Program-made: the position numbers and the translations under genes
Shown: one piece after another, positions 35,966 through 48,414 of the stretch
Numbering within the stretch: the first letter of the stretch is position 1
Layout: every line of letters begins with the position of its first letter
The notes under the pieces: generated by a model
The model's input: only the letters and a program-made list of their open reading frames with translations
What the model was told of the DNA's origin: nothing
Databases searched by the model: none
Source: Dimorphilus gyrociliatus
Lineage: Eukaryota > Annelida > Polychaeta > Dinophilidae
Direction: 5' to 3'
Assembly (NCBI GenBank): GCA_904063045.1
Contig: CAJFCJ010000017.1
Location: 957,479-1,021,478, forward strand
Length of the DNA: 64,000 bases

Positions 35966-36030
35966 CACGTGTAGAATCCTAATAGCGAACGCAGTATATA
36001 AGAGAAATATTTTAACCTTGTGTGACAGTT
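35966..36030 (+). promoter_or_regulatory. Candidate proximal promoter of the Rubicon gene
   Basis: AGTCACGTGT (CACGTG at 35966-35971) followed by TATATAAG (35995-36002), about 150 bp before the ATG at 36150. It repeats the E-box plus TATA layout of the distal candidate at 34613. Confidence 0.5.
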
Positions 36031-36149
36031 AGAAACAGGTTACAATACTTGTTAAGCTTCAATGTAATTTTTCAAATTGTTTGAAATTCCTAGTTTACGA
36101 CGTATAACAGCCTTGTAATTGTTTATGCTGTTAGGTGTACAGGTTCTAA

Positions 36150-38703
36150 ATGATGAAAAATAGAAGAAAGATTGATCCTTTCGCTCCTGATATAGAAGAA
36201 TGCGAAGAGACGAAACCCAAACCAGTCATGCCTGAGCCCGTTCAGATGGAAGCTCACATTTATCTGCCTCCATTACCAAGGAAGAGACTTAGTTCTAAAG
36301 AAGAATTTCTTCGAGTTTTGGCAAATGATAATGGTGGATCTATTAATAATGCTGATTTGGAGCCATCGGACAGTAGTTCAGAAAGTGACACTGAGTTAAT
36401 TCGTAGTAGAGGATGTCCACTAGCAGTTTGCGAAACTGAAGATCCTTTTGTACAGCAACTAACCAAGTTAAGATTATGGGATAGTCATCTACCGGATAGG
36501 GTCAGAAAGAAGAACAGTTTAAAATCTTGTCCACATGCACATTCAGCATTAGAAAAAACCCCACCAATTCAACTAAAGAAGCGTCACACTGTCTCTGAGT
36601 ATACTGATACAACTTATGGAGCGGCTGCATCACCAGTTGCATTTGATAATTTTATGAGGAGGAGGTCATCGGAGTGGTCGCCGTTTTCCCTTTCTCGGAG
36701 TTTTGGTCGAAACTCTTTAGATTCTCTATCCGAAGATAAGACTTTAAAAAGACATAGAACAGAAGTGTCCTCAGTGTCAAGCAGTTGTTCAAGTAAGTTA
36801 TTTTTAAGAAATAAAGCGAAAAGCTCTATTAAAAAGAAATCATTTCAACTCAAATTAGGTTCACCAGCTAGAAGAAAGATAAAAAAAAATTTGAGCGATA
36901 GAGATCTTTTTAAAGCGAGTAAAGAATATTCAACAGTTAAAACTTTCTTTGAATCCCAAGATTCCATAGCAGGAACTGATTTAGAAAGAGTAAGTGGATT
37001 GATATTATATTGTTTTTTTTTATTGCTAACATGTCTAACAAATGATCATCAATCAGGAAAATGCTCATTTCTGGATGAGTGAAGTTGTTATAGAAGCAAT
37101 GGAAATGATGAAATATGATACAATTAATTCACCTTCACAACATAGCATTGAAAATATCGATTCAGGTATGAAATAGAAATGCGTATATTCGATATATGGC
37201 TTATTTTATGATGTTTTTTTGTAGAAAAAATTGAGAAAGATTCTTTAAAAGAAAATAGTCAACTTAAAAAGAGTAAAGAGGGAAGAAAGAGGAGGAAAAA
37301 GCGTTCAAATCACTTTAGGGAAGAAGAGGGATGGTTGTTGATTCCTAATGTAAGAGACGATGAGAAAGCCAATGAAAGTTTATCAAACAATGATGAAGAA
37401 ACTTCTATAACATCAGTTTCTCAATCCCTTCCTGAAAATGTTGCAATGAGCATTCTAAAAAAATATTCTGACGATATTTTGCCTTTCGTGTCGAACATAC
37501 ATTTACCAATGACACTAGATGGAGCCAAGTTACGAGGTACTGTCGATTGGGCACCGCCAAGACCTCAACTTATCTATAACTCTTACGAGCCACCAAAAGA
37601 CATCGATCATCAAATAAAGTCACAAAAATGGAGATGTCCAGGATGTGGATCGGACGTAAGTTATAAAACTTCGAAATCAATCAAGATAATTTCTTAATAA
37701 ATATCTAAACTAATCAGATTTTGAGAGGATTCTCATCAAGATTACGTTTCTGCTATTATTTTGGAAAGTACTTTTGTCCTTGTTGCCATGATAATCAACT
37801 GAGTTACATTCCTGCCAAAGTAATCCAGAAATGGGATTTTAATAGATATGCTGTCTCAAATTTTGCCAAAGATGTTATTAACAAGAATTACGATGATGTT
37901 GATACTTGGCCTTTTAATATTCAAGTTTTAAATGCGAATTTATACGAAAAAGTTCAAGCGCTTGACAGGATACGAAGGATAAGAAAAAAATTTATTGCAG
38001 TTTATCCTTACATCGTTACCTGTAATCAAGATAATGGGTAATATATTTGAACAACTTATATTATATTCTTTTCTGTTTTTAATTGTACTTTAGAAATAGT
38101 AGGACGTAACGTTATAGCCTGCAGTTATTTAGGTTTTAGAATTAAGCACTTAAGTTTATCCTCTAACAACTTAATTAGTTGTGACTGTGGTAAAGAGCAG
38201 ATGGCACTCTATATTGAAAAAGTCCATAAAAATACGAACTCTAAGTTGTTTTGTTTTTTCTCCATGTTTAGTTTGAAATACGAAATTCAAAAATGGCCGG
38301 AACATTGGTTTAAGGATGAGCACGAATATACCTTAAATGATTTGTCTCAAGTGCGGAAAAAACAGCTGATTATTGCTCTAGCAAGAGTCACTGACCTGTG
38401 CATAAAACATGTAGACGACTGTGAGCTTTGTAAAGCTAAAGGTTTTTTTTGCGAATTATGCAATAATGATGAAATCATCTTTCCTTTTCATCTAAGTAAC
38501 ATATCAGCATGTAATAGTAAGTTATCAATAAACACGAAGACGTATTATTGTTAATATGCCATATTTTTCCTTCAACAGCTTGTAAAACTGTATATCATAA
38601 TGATTGTTTTCATAAGGGAATCTCATGCCCAAAATGCGAAAGAATAAACTTAAGGAAGAAGAAAAATATGAATGAAAAAACAACAGAAGGAACAGAAGAA
38701 TGA
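36150..38703 (+). CDS. RUBCN: Rubicon/Pacer-family protein with Rubicon-homology zinc domain
   Basis: Rubicon-family proteins bind RAB7 through a C-terminal Rubicon-homology domain and regulate autophagosome and endosome maturation. Exons 36150-36989, 37057-37165, 37225-37655, 37718-38037, 38272-38516 and 38579-38703 join in phase to 689 aa. The first 430 residues are Ser-rich and basic, with no recognisable RUN domain, which is more like Pacer (RUBCNL). The RH domain starts with WRCPGCGSD, then GKYFCPCCHDNQLSYIPAKV and WDFNRYAVSNFAKDV. It ends with the zinc ligands CELCKAKGFFCELCNN, SACNTCKTVYHNDCF and ISCPKCERIN. The ATG follows the acceptor TGTACAG by a few bases, so there is a 5' UTR intron. 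A RUN domain on unrecognised upstream exons cannot be fully excluded. Confidence 0.88.
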
Positions 38704-40395
38704 CGAAATAAGGATAAAGTTTATCTAAATTCAGTATTTTGTTGAAATCTCAATTTTTTTACATGACTGAAAAGAAATCGAATTTTTGTTTTATTTATTC
38801 TATTTATGCTGTTTTTATCTTTATTTATTGAGAAAAATTGTAATTTACAGCTTTTTTGTTGTTGACTGTTTTAAATAAACACTTTAAAGAGAAAATGGGA
38901 AAAACTGTCTTTAAAATTACTATCAAAAGAAAGTTTTGTCCAATCTTCCATAGTGAACTAAAGAATATAAACAATGTTTTCAAGCTGTGCGTGAACCACT
39001 GCGCATGTTTATTCTTTTATTTTTATACTAATCAATGTATATTTTTAATATATCGAATATTTTATACATATTTACAATCAAGGGTTTGTTATCTGAACAC
39101 GCTGCTCTAAGTTTATCTTTTTAAATTTTCTCTGATAGCAATTCTTCATCTTATTCAGCAGTTCTAAATACGAAATTATTTATCATTATTACGTTTTATA
39201 TTCCTATAGTGTGTTTATATTAATAAAATTATCTATATTGGAAATATTTCTGTTACGAAGTTAGTATTTAGAATTATTTTGCCAACTATCTGATACAAAT
39301 CAGATATACGTACATAATACATATTTTATAAAATATATTGAAATAGGATTTTTCTCCGAAGCTTCCTACAATAAAAAATTTAAAGTTTTTCATGTGAAAG
39401 AACAGTGATTAGATAAAAATAAAATAAAACATAAGTTTGAAATAGTAAATTAAGCATTTATTGAATGTAAATTACAAAGTAAAATATAGCAGAATGTGAT
39501 AAAGTGAAAGTTTTGTCTTGATGAGAGATATCCAATATACTACAATTAAACCTTAAAAATCTATCAAAATATGCTACTAGATTGTTTGTAATCATGTATT
39601 TTTCTCTAACCCTTGAATAGGACGTAACTCCTTATTCTGTAAATATAAAGAATTTGTCTAAGAGAGGTTAGATTGAGGTCAAATCTTTTAATGGTTCTTG
39701 AAAAAACAACTTGATATTTTTTGCCGTTTACGCAAATTTTGTTTTTATTAATGTTAAAGCACATATATGTATATATATTTCTGTAGTAGGACCACTCTTT
39801 AAATTGATAACTGACTATTAATGATATTTTGCAAAGAAGAGAACAAAGAAAGAAAATGACAAAAATGGGAAGTAGATAGAATTTGGACATCTAAAAAAAA
39901 CTCGTGATGGGTCATTTCACACATGTTCTGATAAAATTTTTCGATAAAAAGTTTTGCAACTGTTTAAAACGTATTTATAATAGTAAACTTCACGTTGAGA
40001 GCTGTTTACTAAATAATTTTCATGTTTACCTTTTCAAAGGAAATTCAAGCTCGATTAGATGGAAAAAGGAAGTTTTTAGTAATAACATAAACTAAAATAA
40101 GATAAGGATAATATTCAAGAAGATTTGCAAACTTAGCTACTTGGTCTTATTAAATGTGATTCAATTGTTCATATTACTTTATTATTTATATAATAATTAC
40201 TCTAACTAATTTTTAGGAAAAGATTGTTTTTCATTCTTTAAGGTTTTAAAGACAAAATTTATAATTTTATTTTAGGAGTAGAATTAGGCCTTTGGACTTT
40301 ATATAAGATAAAAACAGCTGTCTTTGAGAAGGAAAAGAGAGGTTCGATTGCAATTTTACGTGGCTATTAGAGAAAAATTTAACAATATACATAAT
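38704..40395. other. Spacer between the Rubicon gene and the SLC25 carrier
   Basis: 1.7 kb of AT-rich DNA with no supported gene. TTATATAAG at 40299-40307, about 95 bp before the carrier ATG, is a likely TATA box for that gene. Confidence 0.45.
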
Positions 40396-42354
40396 ATGGA
40401 TCCTTCAGAAGAAAACTTTTCCCAAGTTGACAGAGGAGGTTAGTTCGTATTACTTACCAGTATACCAAAAAAAATACATATATTTTGTGAAATAATGCTT
40501 TACGATCACACGGGATAAATAATAAGGTATTTTACTGTTTAGAATATCGTAGAAGTCGTTTATAATGATCATTATGTTCTTCGTATTTTACAACTGATAA
40601 AGCATCTTATAAAATGAAATATATCCACAAAATCTTTATTAACATATTTAAGATGTTTTAAATAATACATAGACATTATTATCCATTATTTCTTGTAGCC
40701 TAGTCATGATGAAATATTTATTTAATTTTAATATTATATCAAGGATAATCTAACGACCCATTTCAAATATTCCCGGTAGGACTTGTACTCAGTATAATTT
40801 TACATATGTATATATTTGACTTCATATCTACTTTAACTCTTTTGATAATGGCTATCGAAAGTGAAATAAAACTTTTAAACAAAATATTATCAATTCTAAA
40901 AGGCCTAGGCAATTTAACTAAGATTAATCAACGATAACCCAGTGAAAGTTAATGATCTGTGAAAGGCTTAAAGCTTTAGTCTCCTGTGAATAGTGGAAGC
41001 ATTCGTTAGAGCTGTAAAAATTAACCCAGAGGTTGACTTACTGAAGAAAAGTTTGAATATTGGGGATTTTCTCTCAGAAAGATAACTCGTTGATTTCTCT
41101 TGCCAATATATAATTATGTTATTTTAGGCATACAACTTCCAATCTCGAAAGTACTAAAAACTTCTTTAACATGATAAAAAATTGACCCTGACTAAATAAA
41201 GAAAACTACCTCTGTTTTTTTCCAGCAGATATGTATCAAGAATCTGGAAACAGTATAACAAGTGATCTGATCGAATATGGAAGTGATTTTGCTGCGGGAT
41301 TAGCAGGAGGTAATTAGATAATTTTTCGATTGTTATGTATATTTCAGGAAAAAAATCACATAATGTCTCTTTTCACGAAGGATGCGCTGGTTTGACTTTT
41401 GGACATCCTTTCGACACCATAAAGGTTCGACAACAGACAATGGGCGACAAATGCGGTACTATATTAAATTGCTTAAAAAGATCATTGGAATTGGAAGGGG
41501 TCTGTAATTTAACATCAATATATAATATTAATTAATGATCATATCTTTGTATTTATCAAATTATAGCCTAAAGGTCTATTCAAAGGAATGGCCTTCCCAC
41601 TCGTGTCAGTTGGCTTTCTAAATAGTATCTTTTTTGGTGTGTACGGAAACGCTCTAAAGTTTATAGATAACGGTGATAAGGAACCTTCATACTCGTCAAT
41701 TTTCATGTCTGGCGCTTTTGCGGGGGCTATACAAGCTGTTCCCGCTTCTACGATAGAGCTAGTCAAAGTTAAACTTCAAGGTCAAATAGGTTAGTACTTT
41801 AACTTAATCAGTTATTATTAATATATGCATTAAAATTTATATTAAATTGCAACAAAATTTTGTTTTATTTCGCAGGCAGAAATGAATTCAAGGGGCCTTT
41901 CGATTGCCTTCGACGCATCTATAAAAATCATGGAATACGTGGATGTTTTCGTGGATTGACACCAACAATTTTGAGGGACATGCCGGGTTTTGGAGTGTAT
42001 ATTGCATCTTATCAAGCTATGTGTGATTTTGCGACGCCAGAGGGTCATCATCAACCATCAGTAAGAGCTATGTTGTTATCTGGCGGATTGGGGGGAGTAT
42101 TTTCGTGGATCGTTAACATCCCAATTGATATAGTGAAGAGTCGCCTCCAGGCTGACAATCTTTCTAATCCTAAGTACAAAAGTTCTTGGGACTGTGTTCA
42201 ACAAAGTTATAGAAATAATGGGTGGAGAGTATTTTGGAGAGGTTTACCTGTTTCTTGCCTCAGGGCTTTCCCTGTCAACTCAGTTACTTTCGTTGTCTAT
42301 TCTCAAACACTAGCTTACATTCAGAGGACAAACGGTCAGCGTCAAACTGTCTGA
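40396..42354 (+). CDS. SLC25A48: SLC25 mitochondrial carrier (A45/A47/A48-like)
   Basis: A solute carrier of the mitochondrial inner membrane. Exons 40396-40438, 41229-41309, 41381-41499, 41567-41789 and 41876-42354 join in phase to 314 aa. Three repeats are seen with the carrier signature: GHPFDTIKVRQQ in repeat 1, a degenerate PASTIELVKVKLQ in repeat 2 (S in place of the usual D region) and NIPIDIVKSRLQ in repeat 3. The start of repeat 1 is FAAGLAGGCAGLTFGHPFDT. This order and the motif GLFKGMAFPLVSVGFLNSIFFGVYG resemble the A45/A47/A48 (carnitine/acyl-carnitine-like) branch; the exact paralogue and substrate are not certain, so the symbol is provisional. The first intron is 790 bp, far longer than the others. 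The acceptor at 41224-41228 is a tandem CAGCAG that may add one residue. Confidence 0.82.
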
Positions 42355-44889
42355 AAATACTGGGATTCAAAAAGAATTGTAGAATACTGCAAAAAAGATA
42401 AAATACAACTAATCAAGACAATAGACATATATGCGATTGAGAATATATTTCATTGTATTATATTTATTTATGAAAATCTATTCATAAATTACATGTGTAT
42501 GTGCGGATGGAAAACCAAGAGGCCAATATGCAATATGAACTGACTTTGTTGTATTGTCAAAATAAATTTGATATTAATTTTATAATTTCCATATACATAT
42601 ATGTAATGAAATTCTATAAAAAATTTATTCTAACCAAATAGATTGTTACTTAAACGATGGTCTTCCTAGAAGCCTGAATATTAATATAATTTTTAACTTT
42701 GAACTTGAGACCTTATGAAAAATATGAGTTATCGCAAATTAGGCTAAATTATATTAGAAAATATTCGTGACGTATCAATGATAAATATCTAATAAAGCCT
42801 TTTCACTTTATAAGATTATTAGTGAATTATCTTCTGTTTAAGTCTAAGATAGGTTTTTTAGAAACATATATAATTTCTGATTTTATCTAAAAGAGAAAGA
42901 CCAAGCTAGGCTTATATATTATTAATCAGTGATTGGTTGATGATTAATAACTAACTGTTCCTTTTTATTTTTGTAGATTATTATCGGAAACAAGAGAATT
43001 GAAACGAAATTAATTCCCAATCGAAACTTAAAAATGATTTTAAGTTTATGATATGGTATAAATGATTGTATGCTAATGTTATGCAACAAATAAAGCGAGA
43101 AATTTAGGTTGAGGACAGAATCAGTATCCTTGTAAACTTAACACTTGAATACAAGTCTGTTTAACTTAATCGTCCTATACATTAACTTTCTTATTTAGTC
43201 AAATGAAACAATTTGATATGTAACCACTTGATATTATTTTCGTTTCTTAATAATAAACTTTAGAGAAAGTGCAGGACTTTGTATCTCTTATTAATTTTTT
43301 TGTTATTAATCTAGTTTCAAGTTGAGGCAATAATTCTTTGCTTTCTTTGTCTTATATATCGTAGAAATCGTAAAAATAAAACGTATTGCGCACAACCTCA
43401 TTTGATGAATACCAGTCATAGAAACTTTGACGAAATAGAGTGATGCAGAACATTTAGGATTTTTTCTTTTCATCTTTATTAAATTAAACAAAACAGTAGC
43501 TACTTTTAGTACGTGTTTATGTTAATAGATTTAGTTGCATTTTGTTAATTTTGGAATGTCATTTTATTTTTTGAATATTCAAGGTAATGCGGCGTGTAAT
43601 GTAGTACTTTAGATCCTTCTTGTATTTACATTTAACAATTGTTATACTTTTTTCTTGGTGAAACCTCGTAAATGACTGAATCAGGGAGACTTCAGAGATT
43701 GTTTTATATTCTGCATATAATCTCAATGCAAAAACTAAACTTGAAAGTACGTGAAACACAAGTTGATTGTGAAAATTTAAGATGGAGGAGGGAAGAGAAA
43801 AGTATAAAAGTACTCCTGTACTCCTTTTGATATCAAAAGTGTTTTACGTCAAACTATAAATATTTCCACTCCTTCACTGACAGCTACAGGAGGATTTTAG
43901 TTGGTTTTTATTGAGTATTTATAAATAATCTAGTCATTATCCAACTTTCGTTTGCCTTTTTCACATTGAAATAGCGTAAAAAAATCTGTAGAAAAAAGTA
44001 ATATTGTTAACATGTTAAGAAGATGATAAGGCAACCAAAAAACAACGAATGCTGATTGTTTTGTAAGATGTCGTCTCTTTTTTCAAAGTTTTAAATAACT
44101 TATCAAGACAATTCGCCATCTATCGCCTGAGAATAATGATACTTGAATGATATTTAATATTTCTTCCTTTTTGTGACATAATTTTAGATTTAGTAGAAAA
44201 TGTTTCATGATAAGAAGAAATAGCATATTTATATTTCAAGTACTCTATCTAACATTTATATTAGTCTCTGAAGGTGGGAAGGTGTGTGTGCTTGGTACTA
44301 AAATAGACGATAATTTAAAGCAGATAATAGACACCAAAAAGATTCTTAAAATATAAATAATTATTATTCAGGTAAGTATGACATAAGAGACTTACTTACA
44401 TTTAGAACTGACAGAGAGAAATAGAGAGTTATGTACTAAAAATTTCTCTTATACCTCTCCTTAAATTATTCATTAACTCAAGGCCTTCATCTTTAGGTAA
44501 ATCTCTTCTGTCTTACCGAAAATTACGATTCCTCTTTGTCTCTTTCTTCATCTCACTTTATCTGCTTGTTACAGAACGACAAAATTTTTTTACGTTTTTC
44601 CTACTTTGAACTTGAATAAATAATTTAGGTGTTGTTTTAAAGTTCAAAGGTCAAGAAAAGATCATTGATTATTTTGCCCTTATGTTTTACATTTAAAGAC
44701 ACAAGTACTGTGTCTTAACGATTGTTTGATTTTAGCGAATTATGCTTTAAATATTTCTCTTAAAGCTACAACACAGTTCTGTAAAACTCGTTTGATTAGC
44801 TTTATTACAGTTAAAGTTTCTATCAATCATGTACAATTTATTTAATTGTCTTAAGTTTCATTATATAACAACAAAATCATGTAATATCT
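42355..44889. other. Gene-free spacer downstream of the carrier and the GPCR (convergent)
   Basis: 2.5 kb of AT-rich DNA. A CGCCATCTA motif (44114-44122) belongs to the recurrent CTCF-like set. No coding potential was recognised. Confidence 0.4.
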
Positions 44890-45912
44890 TCAAAAAGACT
44901 GAGATTGAGAATCGTCAAGTCTTCTAGCAGAACAGCATTTCAGTGTTATAATGTTTAAGAGAAATTTACGAAACTTTTCTGTTGATAAAATATAGACGAT
45001 CGGATTCCAAAATGAATTAGAATAGATTAACATATAACTAAATAAACTGAAAGAAGATTTTGATATATTATGAATAAAAAATGGTAAAAATGAGATAAGA
45101 GATGCTAAAAAGAGGGTAATTAAGCATTTAGATACCCGAACATTTCTTGTATAACGTTTCATTTCGCCAGATAATTGATCTTTCGCTAATTTATCAGAAC
45201 CTGATGGATAGCTTCTAGGTACATGATGTATTTGAATTGATACGCTCCTCACAAAACCAACTTTGATCTGAGATCGAGTTTTCATTGTCAAAGTAATTAT
45301 AATTAAACTATATAGAATAGCTTGTATAACTGCGCATAAAATGAGAAAAATAGGCGTTGAATACTGGTAAAAACATGAAGGATTCATACATCCACTATTA
45401 CTTCCCACAACTTTAGCTGTCATTATACCCAGTATTGCAGAAAGAATGATAAATATAAGAAACAGAGATCTAGCTAATTTTGCAAATCTTACAAATCTCA
45501 TCGGATATCGTATGAGAAGAAAACGATCAACTGATAGTAAACACAATAGAGCCCCGGAGATTATGATTGAAAATTGAGAAAATCCAGTAAAAAATAGTAG
45601 AAATGATGGATACTTTATTCCAATACTTTCACCAGTAGACGTATTAGTGATTACGGTTACATCTCCAAAATGTAATATTGGCATCAATGCTATTATTATT
45701 ACACAATTGCTTCCACAAAACACCGAGTATGCAGAGAATAGTAACTTTGAGGTTTTACTACCTACCTCTTTCGTGGCAATAAAAATTCCCATTATTACAT
45801 TAATTAAAAAACCAAAAAATGCTACCGTAGGGAAAACTATAGAAATGGATATTAACTCCGTTTTACCAAAAAATTCTGATACACGTTTAGAAATTACTGT
45901 TGTATTATTCAT
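44890..45912 (-). CDS. Orphan class A (rhodopsin-like) GPCR, intronless
   Basis: A 340-aa frame with seven hydrophobic segments. The N-terminus starts with NNTT (a possible glycosylation site). TM1 is around residues 20-45. TM3 ends in VDRFLLIRYP (a DRF variant of DRY). TM7 has NSFWNPIVYIL (the NPxxY motif). After TM7 come a basic helix-8-like stretch and CC cysteines for palmitoylation, then a Ser/Gln tail. The ligand cannot be told from sequence; the short loops suit a peptide, amine or lipid receptor of an invertebrate-expanded type. It is intact and lacks introns. An AGATGGCGCC motif (45993-46002) lies about 80 bp upstream of the ATG, where a promoter would be. Confidence 0.85.
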   Translation of the reverse strand: MNNTTVISKRVSEFFGKTELISISIVFPTVAFFGFLINVIMGIFIATKEVGSKTSKLLFSAYSVFCGSNCVIIIALMPILHFGDVTVITNTSTGESIGIKYPSFLLFFTGFSQFSIIISGALLCLLSVDRFLLIRYPMRFVRFAKLARSLFLIFIILSAILGIMTAKVVGSNSGCMNPSCFYQYSTPIFLILCAVIQAILYSLIIITLTMKTRSQIKVGFVRSVSIQIHHVPRSYPSGSDKLAKDQLSGEMKRYTRNVRVSKCLITLFLASLISFLPFFIHNISKSSFSLFSYMLIYSNSFWNPIVYILSTEKFRKFLLNIITLKCCSARRLDDSQSQSF

Positions 45913-45992
45913 ATTAACCTGCAGTATAATCTCTTTGCCTCTTCAGAAATTCCTTCTGCAGACTAACAGAACATAGAATTTCACTTTTGAGG

Positions 45993-46002
45993 AGATGGCG
46001 CC
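45993..46002 (+). promoter_or_regulatory. CTCF/YY1-like motif in the GPCR promoter
   Basis: AGATGGCGCC, a perfect copy of the recurrent motif, located between the CNBD-like gene end and the GPCR start. Confidence 0.45.
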
Positions 46003-46182
46003 ACAGCAAAATAGAAACAGAGAATCAGAGGAGAGAGAAAAAAGAAATGAAAGAGAGAGAGGTCTCCTAAACTGTGTTATTCATAGTAACTGAAATAAGG
46101 TGATCCAAATGCTTTAATCCGAGGGTATAGAGTTCGATGTTTGCTAATATTTCAATCATAAAATTGAAGCTAATAAGCATTG

Positions 46183-48414
46183 CTATTCTCGTTGAAGTTT
46201 CATGTAAGTTTTATACTTTGACCAATTTCTTGAAAATGATATCAGCCGACGAAGCGTAAAATCATCTGGATAGACTCGAACCTTCAAATTGTAAATAAAA
46301 TTTAAAGCGGAAAGTAATTGTACTAGTATATTTAAAAATATTACCTGCTCGCCCAAACTGAATAGGCATTCTCTACTAGAGTACTTTTCAAAGATAAACT
46401 TTGGAATCTTAATAATTTGAGCTCCTTTACTTAGCAAGGAAATTCTACATGGGTATTTATCAAATAGACCTTCTATTCCCTAAAATAGGATTTGCCTTTA
46501 TTAATATTGATTAGAAGAAAAATAGAAGTCTATCTAACAAAAATACTATTGGATTGCAAGGTATCTATTTCTGCCAACGTCACATTCTGCTTTGATCGCT
46601 CTCCCTTTTTAAGATCTTTCAATTTCTGTTTAAAGTGTAAAAATTTTTTTTGGATTATTTTCTTTTTTTTTTAGGAATTCGGTGGAAATGATTTTTGCTT
46701 GGACGACTATATATGAAAAACCATAAAATGTAATTATAGGAATAATAGGTCTTGTAATGATTCTTTCAGGGTTATATAACCTGTTAATTAAAGAATAATC
46801 TACATTTTTACAACAGCTGGACACATTTTATCAATATGCTAAAGTGTGTTGTTAATATATTTGATATTTAGAAATCAAAAGAGTATTTGTAAACCTGTAA
46901 TTTAAAGGCGGTTCCAGTTATCCTTTTCCATGCTCGATGTACACCTTTCTTCTCTTTTCGGTGATCATCTGTTATCGGTCTTTCTATTGTTTAACAAAAA
47001 TAACATAAAGATATATATAAGGGAAAATCAATACGTTTCAAAAACAATAATATACTCTGTAAAGGGTGTGTATCAATATCGTACTTAATCTTTTACTGTA
47101 TGTTTGTAAAATGCTGATTTTAAAAATTTGGATTATTTTAAAACACATTGTGGTTTGTTAAACTTGGCTAAACAAGATGGGAACTAAGTTTTTTAATGAC
47201 ATTAAAATTTAAACTTTCATGCCAAAATGGCTTGAATAGAAAACAAAAGCTTTTTGTTTAGAGTGATAATTTCCCTCATAAAACTATAAGAATTGGGCAT
47301 TGAAATGGCTAAAAATTGGCGTTCATTACTTTAAAGTTAACTTATATATTTATTGCGTTAACTCACAGTCCAGACCTACAAAATACTCCAATATATATAC
47401 TAAAGATATAAAAAAGTTCGAACGTTTCTGAAATCTTCCGTCAAAGGGATCAACCTTTATTTCTGCTGATTGCCATAATTCAATTGGTTTTCTCTTTTCA
47501 TATGCATAATCAATTGAATTTGCATCGTCCATTATCGGTGGCTTGATTTTAAAAATGATAATAAAAACATTAAAGTTAAGAATTTAAAAAATTACAAACT
47601 AAGTTCAATTTGTCAAGTTGATTTATTCCAACGAGAATATTTGAGTGTATTTGTTTTCGAATAAGACCACTATTCCATAGCATATTTCCAGCTGATTCTA
47701 TTAAATGATAACTATTGTCAAATGTACCCGAAATAAAATCTTAAATATCAATTTATTACTAGATCGTCTTTGTTTTGCTATTTCTTTGAGTCTTTGACAT
47801 TCTGCTTCTCCGTGTAATCGCCTGAGACATTTTCTCCTTTGCTTTTCGTCGTCAGTTAGTGAGTTAGGCCAATGAATTTCACTTATTACTTTACAAAACC
47901 CCTAAAATATGGTTTTTCTCTTAAATGATGCTTTGAGAAAGAAGAGCCTAACCTTTTTAACAATGATCACATGTTCATTACTGTTAGTAAGAGCCATAAT
48001 GATTTCGTCATCTCTATAGCAATTGAGCAAAAGAAAATGAATAAATATAGTAACAATAAAATCGTAAATTTTATAAAGGAAAAGGAGAGAAAAAGTAAGA
48101 CACAGAGAAGCATGAATAAACCTATAATAGTGGCATATTATTTCCTTTTTCTCTTCATCAAGAAGATCTTGGAATGGAAAGTCTTGAAATAGTTTAATAT
48201 TCTCTCTTAAGTAATCCAGACATTCTACCAACTCCAATTTTCGGAAAACTTTTTCAATATGACTTAATTTAAAAGCTTTAAAATTCTTCTTATAGTTTGA
48301 ATACATAATTCAGAATTAATATTAGAAGGGAAATGCAAGTTACAAATGACAATTTAAGCTTTAAAATACCTGAAGAATATCCAATTTTGTATAATCAACG
48401 TGATATTTTGCCAT
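46183..48414 (-). CDS. Diverged cyclic-nucleotide-binding-domain protein (CNBD2-like)
   Basis: Nine exons (48414-48370, 48285-48122, 48013-47953, 47901-47760, 47697-47600, 47541-47376, 46983-46895, 46479-46345, 46281-46183) join in phase to 332 aa. Weak similarity to cNMP-binding repeats is seen in LRENIKLFQDFPFQDLLDEE followed by RDDEIIMALTNSNEHVIIVK. The C-terminal part (YPCRISLLSKGAQIIKIPKF and YPDDFTLRRLISFSRNWSKYK) resembles the ending of CNBD1/CNBD2 proteins found in sperm and ciliated cells. A clear phosphate-binding cassette (GE..L....R.A) is not seen, so nucleotide binding may be lost. The middle (REKKGVHRAWKRI-type basic stretch) is unremarkable. The gene model is well formed; the family name is tentative. 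Confidence 0.6.

Noticed and set aside
38093..38196. Possible additional exon inside the Rubicon gene
   Set aside because: In the phase required it meets a stop codon for most acceptors; the flanking exons join in phase and match family sequence without it.
46640..46850. Possible extra exon of the CNBD2-like gene (RPIIPIITFYG frame)
   Set aside because: Its phase does not fit either neighbour, while exons 46983-46895 and 46479-46345 join directly in phase 0.
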